Part shown: positions 39,949 to 48,628 of the stretch, one piece after another
Position numbering within the stretch: position 1 is the stretch's first letter
Layout of the letters: the number at the start of each line of letters is the position of its first letter
Source of the DNA: DATHBD01 sp035296325
Lineage (GTDB): Bacteria; Actinomycetota; Actinomycetes; Mycobacteriales; Micromonosporaceae
Assembly: GCA_035296325.1 (NCBI GenBank)
Contig: DATHBD010000073.1
Span: forward strand, 62,001 to 126,000
DNA: 64,000 bases
Reading direction: 5' to 3'
Translations under genes and position numbers: made by a program
Notes under the pieces: generated by a model
Database searches by the model: none
What the model was told of the DNA's origin: nothing
Seen by the model: only the letters and a program-made list of their open reading frames with translations

Positions 39949-42483
39949 GTGCATTTCCCCACAGCTCTGCGTCGTCGATCCGTCGTGCTCACCGCCGGCG
40001 TTGGCGCCGTGACGGTGGCGGCCGCGGTGCTCGGCGTCGCGGCGATGCCGACCGCCTCCGCGGCCACCGCCACCTACTACGTCACCCCGACGGGTAATGA
40101 CGCCGATGCCGGCACGTCGACCGGCACGGCGTTCCGGACGATCCAGCGCTGTGCCACCGTCGCCGCCCCCGGCGACACGTGCGAGATCGCCGGCGGCGTA
40201 TACCGGGAGACGGTCACCCCGCCACGCTCGGGCACCGCCGGCGCGTCGATCACCTTCCGCGCCGCTCCGGGCGCCAAGGTGACCATCGATGGCACCGACC
40301 AGGTGACCGGCTGGACCCGGGAGAGCGGCAACATCTACCGCGCACCGGTCACGCTGGCGGGCACCGCGGCGCAGCCGTACAGTTCGACGCCGTACCCGGC
40401 CAACGACGACCTATGGGCGAACCAGGTCTTCCGGAACGGCACCGCGGTGCCCGAAGCGGCGTACCCGGCGCCGAGCAGCGACCCGTGGGCGCAGAACTTC
40501 ATCTCCGGTGGGTACAGCGCCTCCGCCACCGCACTGACGTACAACAGCTTTCCGGCGTTCGGTGACATGACCGGTGCGGTGGCCTACTTCGCCGGCGGCT
40601 GGGTTGCCACGTCCGCCACGGTGACCGGCGGCAACCTCAACGGCACGAACAAGACGCTGACCATCAGCTCGCCGTTCGGCAACGGCAACAACAACCGGTT
40701 CCGGCTCGTCGGCAAGCGGGCGTTCCTGACCGGCCAGAACCAGTGGTACTACGACGCGGCGGCGCGCCAACTGCTGCTCTGGGCACCGGGCGGCGGGGTG
40801 CCGGCCGACATCTACGCCAAGAAGCGCAACTACGCCTTCGATCTGCGGGACCGCAGCCACATCAACGTCACGAACATCGGCATGTTCGCCTCGTCCATCC
40901 CGACGAGTGACACCAGCACCAACATCGTGCTGGACGGGCTCGACGGTCGGTACCTCTCGCACTGGCAGACCGCGCAGTACGACTCCAGCATGCACTCGCA
41001 CGGGGTGTACGAGGCGAACCACCGCTTCGACAGCGGCGTGCTGCTGCACGGCCGTAACCACATCCTGCGCAACAGCACCCTGCAGATGTCGGCCGGCAAC
41101 GGCGTCAACGTCAAGGGGTCCGGGCACACCGTCACCAACAACCACATCCACAACGTCGGGTACAACGCCACCTATACGGCCGCGGTCACCATCGAGAACG
41201 GCGTCAGCGATCTGACCATCACCCGGAACACGCTCCACGACACGGGGCGCGACGCCATCAACATGGACGTGAACACGTACCCGAATCCGGGGTACCGCAA
41301 CATGCGGATCGCCTACAACAACATCTACGCGTACGCGAAGATCGCCTGGGATCTCGGCGGCATCTACGTCTGCTGCAACACCTCGATGGCTGGTTCGCGG
41401 ATCGACCACAACTGGATCCACGACCCGGTGCACACGGGCAACGGCCTGCACCTGGACAACGGCACCATGGACATCACCGTCGACCACAACGTCATCTGGG
41501 GCCTGAAGAGCACGGGCGACATCAACCACGGCGGCAACGGCATCAACTTCGGCGGCAACACCAACCGCCCACCGGCCGGGACGGACCTGCCCTACCTGCG
41601 CGGCGCGATCCACAACAACACCATCGTGTCCGGCAAGGGCTACACGGTGTTCAACTACTTCGCCCGGGCCGGCCATGTCGCGAACACCACGATCAAGAAC
41701 AACATCCTGGACGGCGCGAAGCCGGCGAACCAGGACTACGGATACATCGCCGGCGGCAATCCCGACGACGCCGCCAACCTCGTCACGACCCGGAGCAACA
41801 CCGGCACCGGGACCGATCCGATGTACACCAACGCCGCCGGCGGCGACTACACCGTGCGCGCCGGCTCGCCGGCGATCGACGCCGGGATCGCGGTCCCGGG
41901 CATCACGGACGGCTTCACCGGCGCCCGCCCCGACGTCGGCGCATACGAGGCCGGCACCCCGGCGTGGCGGCCGGGGCACGATTTCACCACCGTCGGCACA
42001 CCACCGGTGTCACCGACGGTGGGTGCCACGCCGAGTGGCGGCACCACGCCGCCGGCCACCGGTGCCACGTACAAGGTCGTCAGTCGCGGCAGCGGCAAGG
42101 TGTTGGGCGTGGCGGCGGCGTCCGCCGCGGACGGTGCCGCCGTCGTGCAGCAGAGCGACAGCGGCGCCGCCAGCCAGCGGTGGCAGGCGGTGGACGCGGG
42201 AGCCGGCTACGTGAAGCTGGTCAACCGCGCCAGCGGCAAGGTCCTGGACGTCACCGCCCGGTCCCTGCTGGACGGCGCGGCGGTCATCCAGTGGGCCGAC
42301 AAGGGTGCCGCCAACCAGCACTGGCAGCTGGTCGACGCGGGGGGTGGCTTCAGCAAGCTGGTCAACCGCAACAGCGGCAAGGTCCTCGACGTCACCGGTG
42401 CCTCGTCGGAGGACGGCGTCGCCCTGGTCCAGTGGACCGACCGCAACGGCACCAACCAGCAGTGGTCCCTGGTCGTGGCGTAG
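39949..42483 (+). CDS. Secreted right-handed beta-helix pectate lyase-like protein (PL9-like) with C-terminal ricin domain
   Basis: An 844-residue exported polysaccharide lyase candidate. The signal peptide is RRRSVVLTAGVGAVTVAAA with cleavage near ASA. The catalytic part (about 40-670) starts with YYVTPTGNDADAGTSTGTAF and GDTCEIAGGVYRETV, typical of PL9-type beta-helix enzymes. It continues with many helix rungs such as NHIHNVGYNATYTAAVTIENG, NNIYAYAKIAWDLGGIYVC and HNWIHDPVHTGNGLHLDNG. A Thr/Pro linker leads to a ricin-type beta-trefoil (about 705-844) with three Q-x-W repeats. The GTG at 39949 is chosen because GGGAG lies 9 nt upstream and it places the signal peptide at the N-terminus. 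A right-handed helix alone does not prove lyase chemistry. Confidence 0.8.
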   Translation: MHFPTALRRRSVVLTAGVGAVTVAAAVLGVAAMPTASAATATYYVTPTGNDADAGTSTGTAFRTIQRCATVAAPGDTCEIAGGVYRETVTPPRSGTAGASITFRAAPGAKVTIDGTDQVTGWTRESGNIYRAPVTLAGTAAQPYSSTPYPANDDLWANQVFRNGTAVPEAAYPAPSSDPWAQNFISGGYSASATALTYNSFPAFGDMTGAVAYFAGGWVATSATVTGGNLNGTNKTLTISSPFGNGNNNRFRLVGKRAFLTGQNQWYYDAAARQLLLWAPGGGVPADIYAKKRNYAFDLRDRSHINVTNIGMFASSIPTSDTSTNIVLDGLDGRYLSHWQTAQYDSSMHSHGVYEANHRFDSGVLLHGRNHILRNSTLQMSAGNGVNVKGSGHTVTNNHIHNVGYNATYTAAVTIENGVSDLTITRNTLHDTGRDAINMDVNTYPNPGYRNMRIAYNNIYAYAKIAWDLGGIYVCCNTSMAGSRIDHNWIHDPVHTGNGLHLDNGTMDITVDHNVIWGLKSTGDINHGGNGINFGGNTNRPPAGTDLPYLRGAIHNNTIVSGKGYTVFNYFARAGHVANTTIKNNILDGAKPANQDYGYIAGGNPDDAANLVTTRSNTGTGTDPMYTNAAGGDYTVRAGSPAIDAGIAVPGITDGFTGARPDVGAYEAGTPAWRPGHDFTTVGTPPVSPTVGATPSGGTTPPATGATYKVVSRGSGKVLGVAAASAADGAAVVQQSDSGAASQRWQAVDAGAGYVKLVNRASGKVLDVTARSLLDGAAVIQWADKGAANQHWQLVDAGGGFSKLVNRNSGKVLDVTGASSEDGVALVQWTDRNGTNQQWSLVVA

Positions 42484-42502
42484 CCGCACGGGTCGACCGG
42501 AT

Positions 42503-42531
42503 GCGCGGGCGCCGCGGTGCGGCGCCCGCGC
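42503..42531. terminator. Terminator between PL9-like and azoreductase genes
   Basis: GCGCGGGCGCCGC (42503-42515) and GCGGCGCCCGCGC (42519-42531) form a perfect 13-bp stem with a 3-nt loop, 20 nt after the lyase stop and 7 nt from the stop of the convergent azoreductase. Confidence 0.65.
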
Positions 42532-42537
42532 CCGGTC

Positions 42538-43197
42538 TCAGGCCACCGGGGTGGCTACCCGCTGGGCGAGTTCTCCGCCGTGCGCCTGGGCGGCGCGGTG
42601 CGCGTGGTGAAGGGACTGCTCAGCCAGATCACGCAACGCCGCCATCGCGGGATTGACCCCGGCGAGCGTCAGCTCCGCCTCGATGATCTTGAGGTCCAGC
42701 CCGAAGACGTCCGCCAGAATCCGCCGCAGCCATGGCGTGCTGTGGTCCCAGCCGTCCCGGGGCGTACCGGGTCCGTAGGCCCCGCCGCGCGAGACCACCA
42801 GAACGGCGGGCCGGCCGGCGATCGGTGAGGTCGTGCCGGGCGCGAATCGGGGGTCGGTGAAGAGCATGTCCATCCATGCCTTCACCGTCTGCGGGACCCC
42901 GAAGTTGTACAGCGGCACGGCGAAGACGTACGCGTCGGCTCCGATCAGCTCATCAGCCAGGCCGGCCGCCAGCGCGGCCGCCGCCGCCTGCTCGGGTGTG
43001 CGCTTGTCGGCCGGGATCCGCTGCCCGCTGGCGGCCGAGATCCAGGACTCCGGCCGCAGCGGAGCGGTGCCCACGTTGCGTCGCGTCACCGTCGAGTACG
43101 GGTACTCGGAGCGCCAGGCCGCCTCGACGGTGTCGGCCACCTCGGTGCTGACCGAACCCGCGGTGCGGATACTGCCGTCCAGCCGGAACAGGTTCAT
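42538..43197 (-). CDS. FMN-dependent NADH azoreductase-type flavodoxin-fold protein
   Basis: A 219-residue flavodoxin-fold quinone/azo reductase. Motifs include LDGSIRTAGSVSTEVA near the N-terminus (phosphate-binding loop), VFAVPLYNFGVPQTVKAWMD (the classic FMN-binding segment) and VVSRGGAYGPG. It uses NADH and FMN for two-electron reduction of quinones or azo compounds in the cytoplasm. The ATG at 43197 follows GGAGG with 8-nt spacing. It diverges from a MarR-type regulator with a shared 110-bp control region, the usual arrangement for MarR-repressed quinone-stress genes. Confidence 0.88.
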   Translation of the reverse strand: MNLFRLDGSIRTAGSVSTEVADTVEAAWRSEYPYSTVTRRNVGTAPLRPESWISAASGQRIPADKRTPEQAAAAALAAGLADELIGADAYVFAVPLYNFGVPQTVKAWMDMLFTDPRFAPGTTSPIAGRPAVLVVSRGGAYGPGTPRDGWDHSTPWLRRILADVFGLDLKIIEAELTLAGVNPAMAALRDLAEQSLHHAHRAAQAHGGELAQRVATPVA

Positions 43198-43307
43198 GGG
43201 AGTCCCTCCGTGATAGGCGGTTGTGAAGATAGTCTTACACGCAGAACGTCTTGGTATCAACATTTCTTCCCTGCTGCGGAACGTCGTACCATGGAGGGGT
43301 GAAAACT

Positions 43308-43859
43308 GTGAGCCGCACCGCCACAGGTGACGCGTGCGCCCCGGGCGGCTCGCAGTGCGCCGGTCTGGACGCCGACCTGGGGTGGGCGCTCGGCGTCGTG
43401 TTCCGCAGCTACGCGAAGCGCGCCGACGCCGCCGTCTGCGACCTGCCCGGGGGCCCGCGCGGCTACCAGGTGCTCGCCGCCGCCGAATCCGGGTCTGCCG
43501 CCACCCAACTGGCGCTCGCGCAGCAGCTCGGCGTCGACCGCACGGTGATGACGTACCTGCTCGACGACCTGGAGCGTGCCGCACTGATCGAGCGTCGCCC
43601 CGACCCGGCGGATCGCCGCGCCCGCCGCATCGTCGCCACCGACCAGGGCCTCACCCTGCTCGCCGAGCTACGCGGACAGCTCGCCCGGGCAGAGGACCAG
43701 GTCCTCGGCGTGCTGGGCGAGACGGACCGGGAAACCTTCCGTGACCTGCTGCAGCGGCTCGCCACCCAGGCCGACGCGCAGGACCCGGTAGGCATGTGCA
43801 ACGTCGCGAAGGATGCCCGGAACGCCGCTGCCGTACGTGGCGCGGCGGTCGACGGCTGA
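43308..43859 (+). CDS. MarR-family transcriptional regulator
   Basis: A 183-residue winged-helix regulator. Visible motifs are QLALAQQLGVDRTVMTYLLDDLE for the helix-turn-helix and IERRPDPADRRARRIVATDQG for the wing, the classical MarR signature. The N-terminus is cysteine-containing (ACAPGGSQCAGLD), as in thiol-sensing members, but this is only suggestive. A GTG at 43299 is also in frame, but the GGAGG then sits one base away; GTG at 43308 has better spacing. It is divergent from the azoreductase gene and probably represses it until a quinone or electrophile is bound. Confidence 0.85.
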   Translation: MSRTATGDACAPGGSQCAGLDADLGWALGVVFRSYAKRADAAVCDLPGGPRGYQVLAAAESGSAATQLALAQQLGVDRTVMTYLLDDLERAALIERRPDPADRRARRIVATDQGLTLLAELRGQLARAEDQVLGVLGETDRETFRDLLQRLATQADAQDPVGMCNVAKDARNAAAVRGAAVDG

Positions 43860-44001
43860 TCCGGGCCGGGCCCTGCGGTCAGTAGCGCCGCACGCACGCT
43901 TCGCGTAACCTCACTGCCGTCGATGCAGGAGTGCAAGCGGGGAGCCATGATCAGCGTCGCTGTGCTTCATCCTGCCGAGCGCCGAGGGTGAGCGCCGGCA
44001 G

Positions 44002-44931
44002 ATGGCGGTTCTCGAGGTCACTGACGTCGTCAGGCGGTTCGGCACCAAGCGGACGGTGATGGCCCTGCAAGGGCTCAGCATGACGGTCGACGCGGGCGAG
44101 ATCGTCGGCCTGCTGGGGGTGAACGGCGCGGGCAAGACCACGCTCGTCAAGATCGTGTCGACGCTGCTGCTGCCGACGTCCGGCACGGCGCGGGTCTGCG
44201 GCTTCGACGTCGTGTCGCAGGGGCGCGACGCCCGGGCACACCTCGGGGTGGTCTTCGGCGGCGACCGGGGGCTGTACGGCCGGCTCTCCGCACTGGACAA
44301 TCTGATCTTCTTCGGCGGCCTGTCCGGCATCCGCCGCGGGCTGCGCCGACGGGCGATGGAGACACTGGAACAGGTCGGCCTCGCGGAGCGGGCCGGCACC
44401 CGGGTCGAGACCCTGTCCCGCGGCATGCGCCAGCGCCTGCACCTGGCGGCCGGCCTCCTGCACCAACCCCGGTTGCTGCTCCTCGACGAACCCACCACGG
44501 GCCTGGACGTCGTGGAGGCCCAGCGGCTGCGCGACCACGTCGCCGGGTTGGCCCGTGCCGGGGTGGCCGTGCTGCTCACGTCGCACTATCCCGTCGATGT
44601 CGACCAGCTCGCCACCAGGGTGGTCGTACTGGAGTCCGGGGTGGACCGCAACGACCTGCCGATCGGGCGGTTCCGGGAGCTGGCCGGCTTCGTGGCCGAG
44701 GTCCGGGTGTCCGGCAGCGGTCCGGAGCCGCGCCCCGGCACCGCCGACGAGGACATCGAGATCCGACGCACGCCGGACGGCTGGACCATGACCTGCCGGT
44801 TACGCCGGTGGGACATGGCGGCGTGGAACATGGTCACCGCCCTCACCCAGGGCCTCACGGTCACCGATCTGCAGGTCTCACCGGTGGACCTGGAGCAGGT
44901 CCTGCAGTCGCTGCTCGGTGGCCGGCGGTGA
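44002..44931 (+). CDS. ABC transporter ATP-binding protein (ABC-2 exporter type)
   Basis: A 309-residue ATPase subunit. It has Walker A GVNGAGKTT, the signature LSRGMRQRL, Walker B LLLLDEPTTGLD and the switch His in LLTSHYP. A C-terminal extension of about 80 residues matches DrrA/NodI-like exporters. It is the first of three overlapping genes: the stop overlaps the GTG of a permease (GTGA), and the second permease overlaps the first. The exporter probably moves a small hydrophobic product or a lipid-linked sugar made by the following enzymes. The start codon lacks a strong ribosome binding site. Confidence 0.9.
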   Translation: MAVLEVTDVVRRFGTKRTVMALQGLSMTVDAGEIVGLLGVNGAGKTTLVKIVSTLLLPTSGTARVCGFDVVSQGRDARAHLGVVFGGDRGLYGRLSALDNLIFFGGLSGIRRGLRRRAMETLEQVGLAERAGTRVETLSRGMRQRLHLAAGLLHQPRLLLLDEPTTGLDVVEAQRLRDHVAGLARAGVAVLLTSHYPVDVDQLATRVVVLESGVDRNDLPIGRFRELAGFVAEVRVSGSGPEPRPGTADEDIEIRRTPDGWTMTCRLRRWDMAAWNMVTALTQGLTVTDLQVSPVDLEQVLQSLLGGRR

Positions 44932-45707
44932 TTTCCGGCCCGGTCGGGGACGCGTTGTGGGCGGCGTGGCGCGGCATGGTCCTGCAGGTGCACGAGGCCC
45001 GCCGCTCGCCAGTCCTGCTCGTCCACGGTTTCGTCCAGCCGCTCGTCATCGTTCACCTCGTTCTCTACACGCGCCAGGTGACCCAGCCCGAGTACGTCGG
45101 TCAGGTGCTGGCCGGCGCCACCACGCTGTCGCTGTGGACCGTGGTCCTCTGGTCGTCGGGCACCATGTTGCTGCGCGACCGGATGGCCGGAGCGCTGGCC
45201 ACGATCATGGCGCGTCCGTTTCCGCTCACCGCGATCCTGCTGGGCCGTACGCTGTTCGTCGCGCTCTCGGCCATCGTGTCCAACGGGCTGGTCGTCGCGC
45301 TGGTGACCCTGACCCGGGACGGCCCACCACCGGCCCTGCCGCTGCCGGGCACCCTGCTGGTGCTCGCCGGGATGGCAGCCGCATCCGCGGCGTGCCTCGG
45401 GGTGCTGCTCGGCGCCGTCGTCCTCGTGTCCCGCGGCGCGGCCATGGTGATCGACACCTTCGTGTACGTCGTCTTCGTCCTGGGCGGGCTGCTCATTCCG
45501 GTCGGCCTGCTGCCGGCGGTACTGCGCTGGCCGGCGGAGGCGGTGAGTCTGCACCATGTGGCCGTGATGATCTCCCACCGACACCTCGACCCGGCGCAGA
45601 CGCTCGCCGTGGTCGGACTGTCGCTGGCCTATCTGGGCGCCGGGATCGTGGTGATGGGAGCGGCCGCGCGACGAGCCCGCCGGGAGGGAACCCTTGACCT
45701 CATCTGA
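44928..45707 (+). CDS. ABC-2 type permease
   Basis: A 259-residue integral membrane subunit with about six helices and the NodJ/ABC-2 layout (SPVLLVHGFVQPLVIVHLVL, then LLGRTLFVALSAIVSNGLVV, LGGLLIPVGLLPAVLRW). The GTG start overlaps the ATPase stop, so stoichiometric expression is expected. It pairs with the next permease as a heterodimeric exporter. The substrate is unknown. Confidence 0.82.
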   Translation: MISGPVGDALWAAWRGMVLQVHEARRSPVLLVHGFVQPLVIVHLVLYTRQVTQPEYVGQVLAGATTLSLWTVVLWSSGTMLLRDRMAGALATIMARPFPLTAILLGRTLFVALSAIVSNGLVVALVTLTRDGPPPALPLPGTLLVLAGMAAASAACLGVLLGAVVLVSRGAAMVIDTFVYVVFVLGGLLIPVGLLPAVLRWPAEAVSLHHVAVMISHRHLDPAQTLAVVGLSLAYLGAGIVVMGAAARRARREGTLDLI

Positions 45708-46494
45708 CCGACTGGCCGGGCGGGATCTGCCCTTTCTGGTGCAGCTCCCGTTGATCGCCACCCGGGACTACATCATCAACCGCAGTGGCTGGGTGGCCGC
45801 GTGGAGCATGCCGGTCCGAGCCACCCTGCAGGCTGCCTTCGTGACACTCACCGGCTTGTTCGCCGGGGGCGCCGTCGGGCGCGACTACGCCTTCGTCGGC
45901 GCGGTGGCGTTCGCCGCGTCACCCTGGGCGCTCGGCGGGGTGTCCGACGCCATGCTGGAGGACCGCAGCCAAGGGGCGGTGTACCGGCTGCGTCTGGGCC
46001 GGCTGCCCATGCTCGCGTTGATCTGCCTGCGGTCGCCTCCGTTTCTGATTCAGGCGCTGGTGGCGATGGTGTGTGGTGCGCTGGTGGCCGGGCCGGTGCT
46101 GGTGGGCGTGGACCTGTCGCTGCGGGTGGTGCTCGTTCTGCCGGTCCTGGCGGTCGGCGTCGTCAGCATGCTCTGCATGGGCATCGCGGTGGGCTCCACC
46201 GGCGGCAGCCCGCGCACCGACATCCTGCTGTCCAACCTGGCCCAGTATTTGATTCTGCTGGCCAGCGGTGTACTGCTGCCGCCCGGACGATTGCCGGTGC
46301 TTGATACGGTCGGCCAGTTTCTGCCGCTTCGGCATGCGGTGGCCGCCGCGCATTCGTGGCTCGCAGGCGCGCCACGCTGGTCGGAGTTGGGATGGGAACT
46401 GCTGGTGGCGGCCGGTTGGCTGACGATAGCCGCCGGATGCGTCGCCGCGCAGTCGGCGCTGGCCCGGCGATACGCCCTTGACGATTTGAGCTAG
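45694..46494 (+). CDS. ABC-2 type permease, second subunit
   Basis: A 266-residue membrane protein with about six helices, distantly like its neighbour (LFAGGAVGRDYAFVGAVAFAA, SGVLLPPGRLPVLDTVGQFLPLRH). The TTG start at 45694 follows GGGAGG with 5-nt spacing and overlaps the upstream permease by 14 nt. It completes the three-gene exporter. Confidence 0.82.
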   Translation: MTSSDRLAGRDLPFLVQLPLIATRDYIINRSGWVAAWSMPVRATLQAAFVTLTGLFAGGAVGRDYAFVGAVAFAASPWALGGVSDAMLEDRSQGAVYRLRLGRLPMLALICLRSPPFLIQALVAMVCGALVAGPVLVGVDLSLRVVLVLPVLAVGVVSMLCMGIAVGSTGGSPRTDILLSNLAQYLILLASGVLLPPGRLPVLDTVGQFLPLRHAVAAAHSWLAGAPRWSELGWELLVAAGWLTIAAGCVAAQSALARRYALDDLS

Positions 46495-46586
46495 ACCAAT
46501 GTGGACTAGGTAACCAAGGGCGGCGCACAGCACCAACCCGCCATCGTCCGGACACGGCACAGCACAGCACACAACGGGGGTATTTC

Positions 46587-47591
46587 ATGGTTCGCGTCGG
46601 CATCAACGGTTGTGGTCGCATCGGCCGGGCGTTCTGGCGGGCAAGTCTACAGCGGCCCGACATCGACGTGGTGGCGGTCAACGACGTCGCGATGTCCCCC
46701 TCGGCCATCGCCCACCTGTTGCAGTACGACTCCGTGCACGGCCGCCACGCGACCGTGGCCTCCGCCGAGAACGACCGGGTGGTGCTCGACGGTCGGTCGG
46801 TTCCGGTGGGCAGCAACCCGCGGCCGGGTGACACGCCGTGGGGGGATCTGGGCGTCGACCTGGTGCTCGAATCCACGGGCCGGTTCTTCCGCGCGGACGC
46901 TCTGCGCGGGCACCTGAAAGCCGGCGCCGAGCGGGTACTGATCTCGGCCGCGGCACCCGACCCCGACGCCACCATCATCATCGGCGTCAACGACCCGGAC
47001 TACGACCCCGCCCGGCACCGCATCGTCTCCCCGGCCTGCTGCACCAGCAACGCGGCGGCGCCGGTCATCGCCGTGCTGCGCAGTACCTTCGGTGTCAAGA
47101 GCGTGTACCTGAACACCGTGCACGCCTACGACGTGACGGCCAGCGCGCTGCACGACTCGCCGCACCGGGACCGGCGCATGGGGCGCGCCGCGGCGCTCAA
47201 CATCGTCCCGGCCCGGATCACGGACACCACCCGGTCGCTGGGCTACGTGTTTCCCGACCTGGCCGACAGCATGCACGGCACGGCCATGCGGGTCCCGACC
47301 GGCATCGGCTGCAACGTCGAGCTGATCGCGGAACTCGACCGGGCGGTGGACGGCGCCGACATCAACGTCGCCCTCGCGGCGGCGGCGTCCGGCGCATGGA
47401 AGGGCCGCTTCGGGTACACCGACGAGCCGCTGGTGTCGTCCGACTTCATCGGCATGCCCGAGGTGTCGGTGGTGGACTCGCTGTTGACACACACGATGGG
47501 TCGCAACGCCAAGGTCGTGGTCTGGCACGACAACGAGATCGGGTATGCCCGCATCCTGTGCGACGCCGTCGAGCTTCTCAGCCGGGCCTGA
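46587..47591 (+). CDS. Divergent glyceraldehyde-3-phosphate dehydrogenase paralogue
   Basis: A 334-residue GAPDH-fold oxidoreductase. NAD binding is by INGCGRIGRAF. The catalytic Cys is kept (Cys152), but the motif is CCTSNA where glycolytic enzymes have SCTTNC; the active-site His is present in NTVHAYD. The inorganic-phosphate loop that normally reads T-S-TGAAKA is replaced (PARITDTTRS), and the next phosphate-site loop is MHGTAMRVPTG. These changes suggest a non-glycolytic role: an altered substrate, or an isoform resistant to a GAPDH-binding natural product. It has a G-rich ribosome binding site and lies between an exporter and two glycosyltransferases. The cell presumably has another GAPDH elsewhere. 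Confidence 0.82.
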   Translation: MVRVGINGCGRIGRAFWRASLQRPDIDVVAVNDVAMSPSAIAHLLQYDSVHGRHATVASAENDRVVLDGRSVPVGSNPRPGDTPWGDLGVDLVLESTGRFFRADALRGHLKAGAERVLISAAAPDPDATIIIGVNDPDYDPARHRIVSPACCTSNAAAPVIAVLRSTFGVKSVYLNTVHAYDVTASALHDSPHRDRRMGRAAALNIVPARITDTTRSLGYVFPDLADSMHGTAMRVPTGIGCNVELIAELDRAVDGADINVALAAAASGAWKGRFGYTDEPLVSSDFIGMPEVSVVDSLLTHTMGRNAKVVVWHDNEIGYARILCDAVELLSRA

Positions 47592-47595
47592 CGCG

Positions 47596-48591
47596 GTGCC
47601 CGTGCTGAGCATCGGCGTGGCCGCCCGCAACGAGGAGGCGACGATAGCCCGCACCCTGCAGTCGATCGACCAGGCGCTGGCCGCGCTGCCCGAGCCGACG
47701 CCGGCCGAGGTGATCGTGGCGGTCAACGGCACCACCGACCGCACCCGCGAGATCGCCGAAAGCCACGCGGCGCGGCGACGCGCCGACACCGCGTACCACG
47801 TCATCGAGTCGAGTCCGGGCCTGATCGAGGCCCAGCGGGCGATCGCCCGACTGGCCTCGGCACCGGACTTTCTCATCTTCGTCGACGCCGACTGCGTCCT
47901 CGACGAACAGTGTCTGCGCGAGCTGGTGGCCGCGATGACCGACCGACCACAGACCCAGGCCGCGTGGGCGACCCGCGTGCTGGTCACGTCGCAACCGCGC
48001 GGTGTCTGGCAGGCGATCCTCAACTTCGGCGACTACCACCGCGATGTGGTCCGCCGGGGGCACTACATCGTCGGACAGGCGTTCGCCATCCGCCGGTACG
48101 ACGTGCCGTACGGCTCGACGCACGGGCCGGCGACCGACCCGCGACTGCGCAGGTACCTGCAACTCGAACGGGGGCCGATGTCCGACGACGCGTTCCTGTC
48201 CCGGTCCCTGATCAGCCGGTACGGGCCCGAGTCGCTGCACCACGCCTCCGCCGCCGTGGTGTACTGCCAGCCCATGTCGAGCATCCGGGACCTCTACCGG
48301 TCCCAACGGCGCAAGGCATACGAGGTGTTGCGGCTCGACCTGCTGTTTCCCGAGATGCGTACGATCCGTGGCCGCTTCTTCGGTCGACGCATCGACGATG
48401 CGGCCTACGCGCGGCTGAGCCCAGCCGAGCGGTGGCAGTGCCGCGTCTACACGGTGTTGTACTCGGGCCTCTGGCGGTTCGCCCAGTTCCAGTTGGCGTT
48501 CGCCCTGCGCATGCTGCGGTGGGGTGTGCCGTTGCGGCCCTGCAACGTGTGGCCGGTGGTCGAGGGCACCAAGAAGCCGTTCGCGATCTGA
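47596..48591 (+). CDS. Family 2 glycosyltransferase-like protein
   Basis: A 331-residue GT-A fold transferase. SIGVAARNEEATIARTLQSI opens the nucleotide-binding domain, VNGTTDRT follows, and FVDADCVLD is the DxD metal-binding motif. A short acceptor domain is followed by an amphipathic C-terminus without clear membrane helices. The GTG at 47596 is the start used here, because it places the family motif at the N-terminus; an ATG at 47545 inside the GAPDH gene is the alternative, and neither has a strong ribosome binding site. It follows the GAPDH gene by a few nucleotides and is likely cotranscribed. Donor and acceptor are not predictable. Confidence 0.8.
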   Translation: MPVLSIGVAARNEEATIARTLQSIDQALAALPEPTPAEVIVAVNGTTDRTREIAESHAARRRADTAYHVIESSPGLIEAQRAIARLASAPDFLIFVDADCVLDEQCLRELVAAMTDRPQTQAAWATRVLVTSQPRGVWQAILNFGDYHRDVVRRGHYIVGQAFAIRRYDVPYGSTHGPATDPRLRRYLQLERGPMSDDAFLSRSLISRYGPESLHHASAAVVYCQPMSSIRDLYRSQRRKAYEVLRLDLLFPEMRTIRGRFFGRRIDDAAYARLSPAERWQCRVYTVLYSGLWRFAQFQLAFALRMLRWGVPLRPCNVWPVVEGTKKPFAI

Positions 48592-48628
48592 GCCGACCGC
48601 GCGTCGGCGCCCGCCATGAGGAGTCCCG

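Noticed and set aside
43923..43991. 22-codon ORF before the ABC ATPase
   Set aside because: No ribosome site at the first ATG, too-close spacing at the second, and no recognisable sequence.
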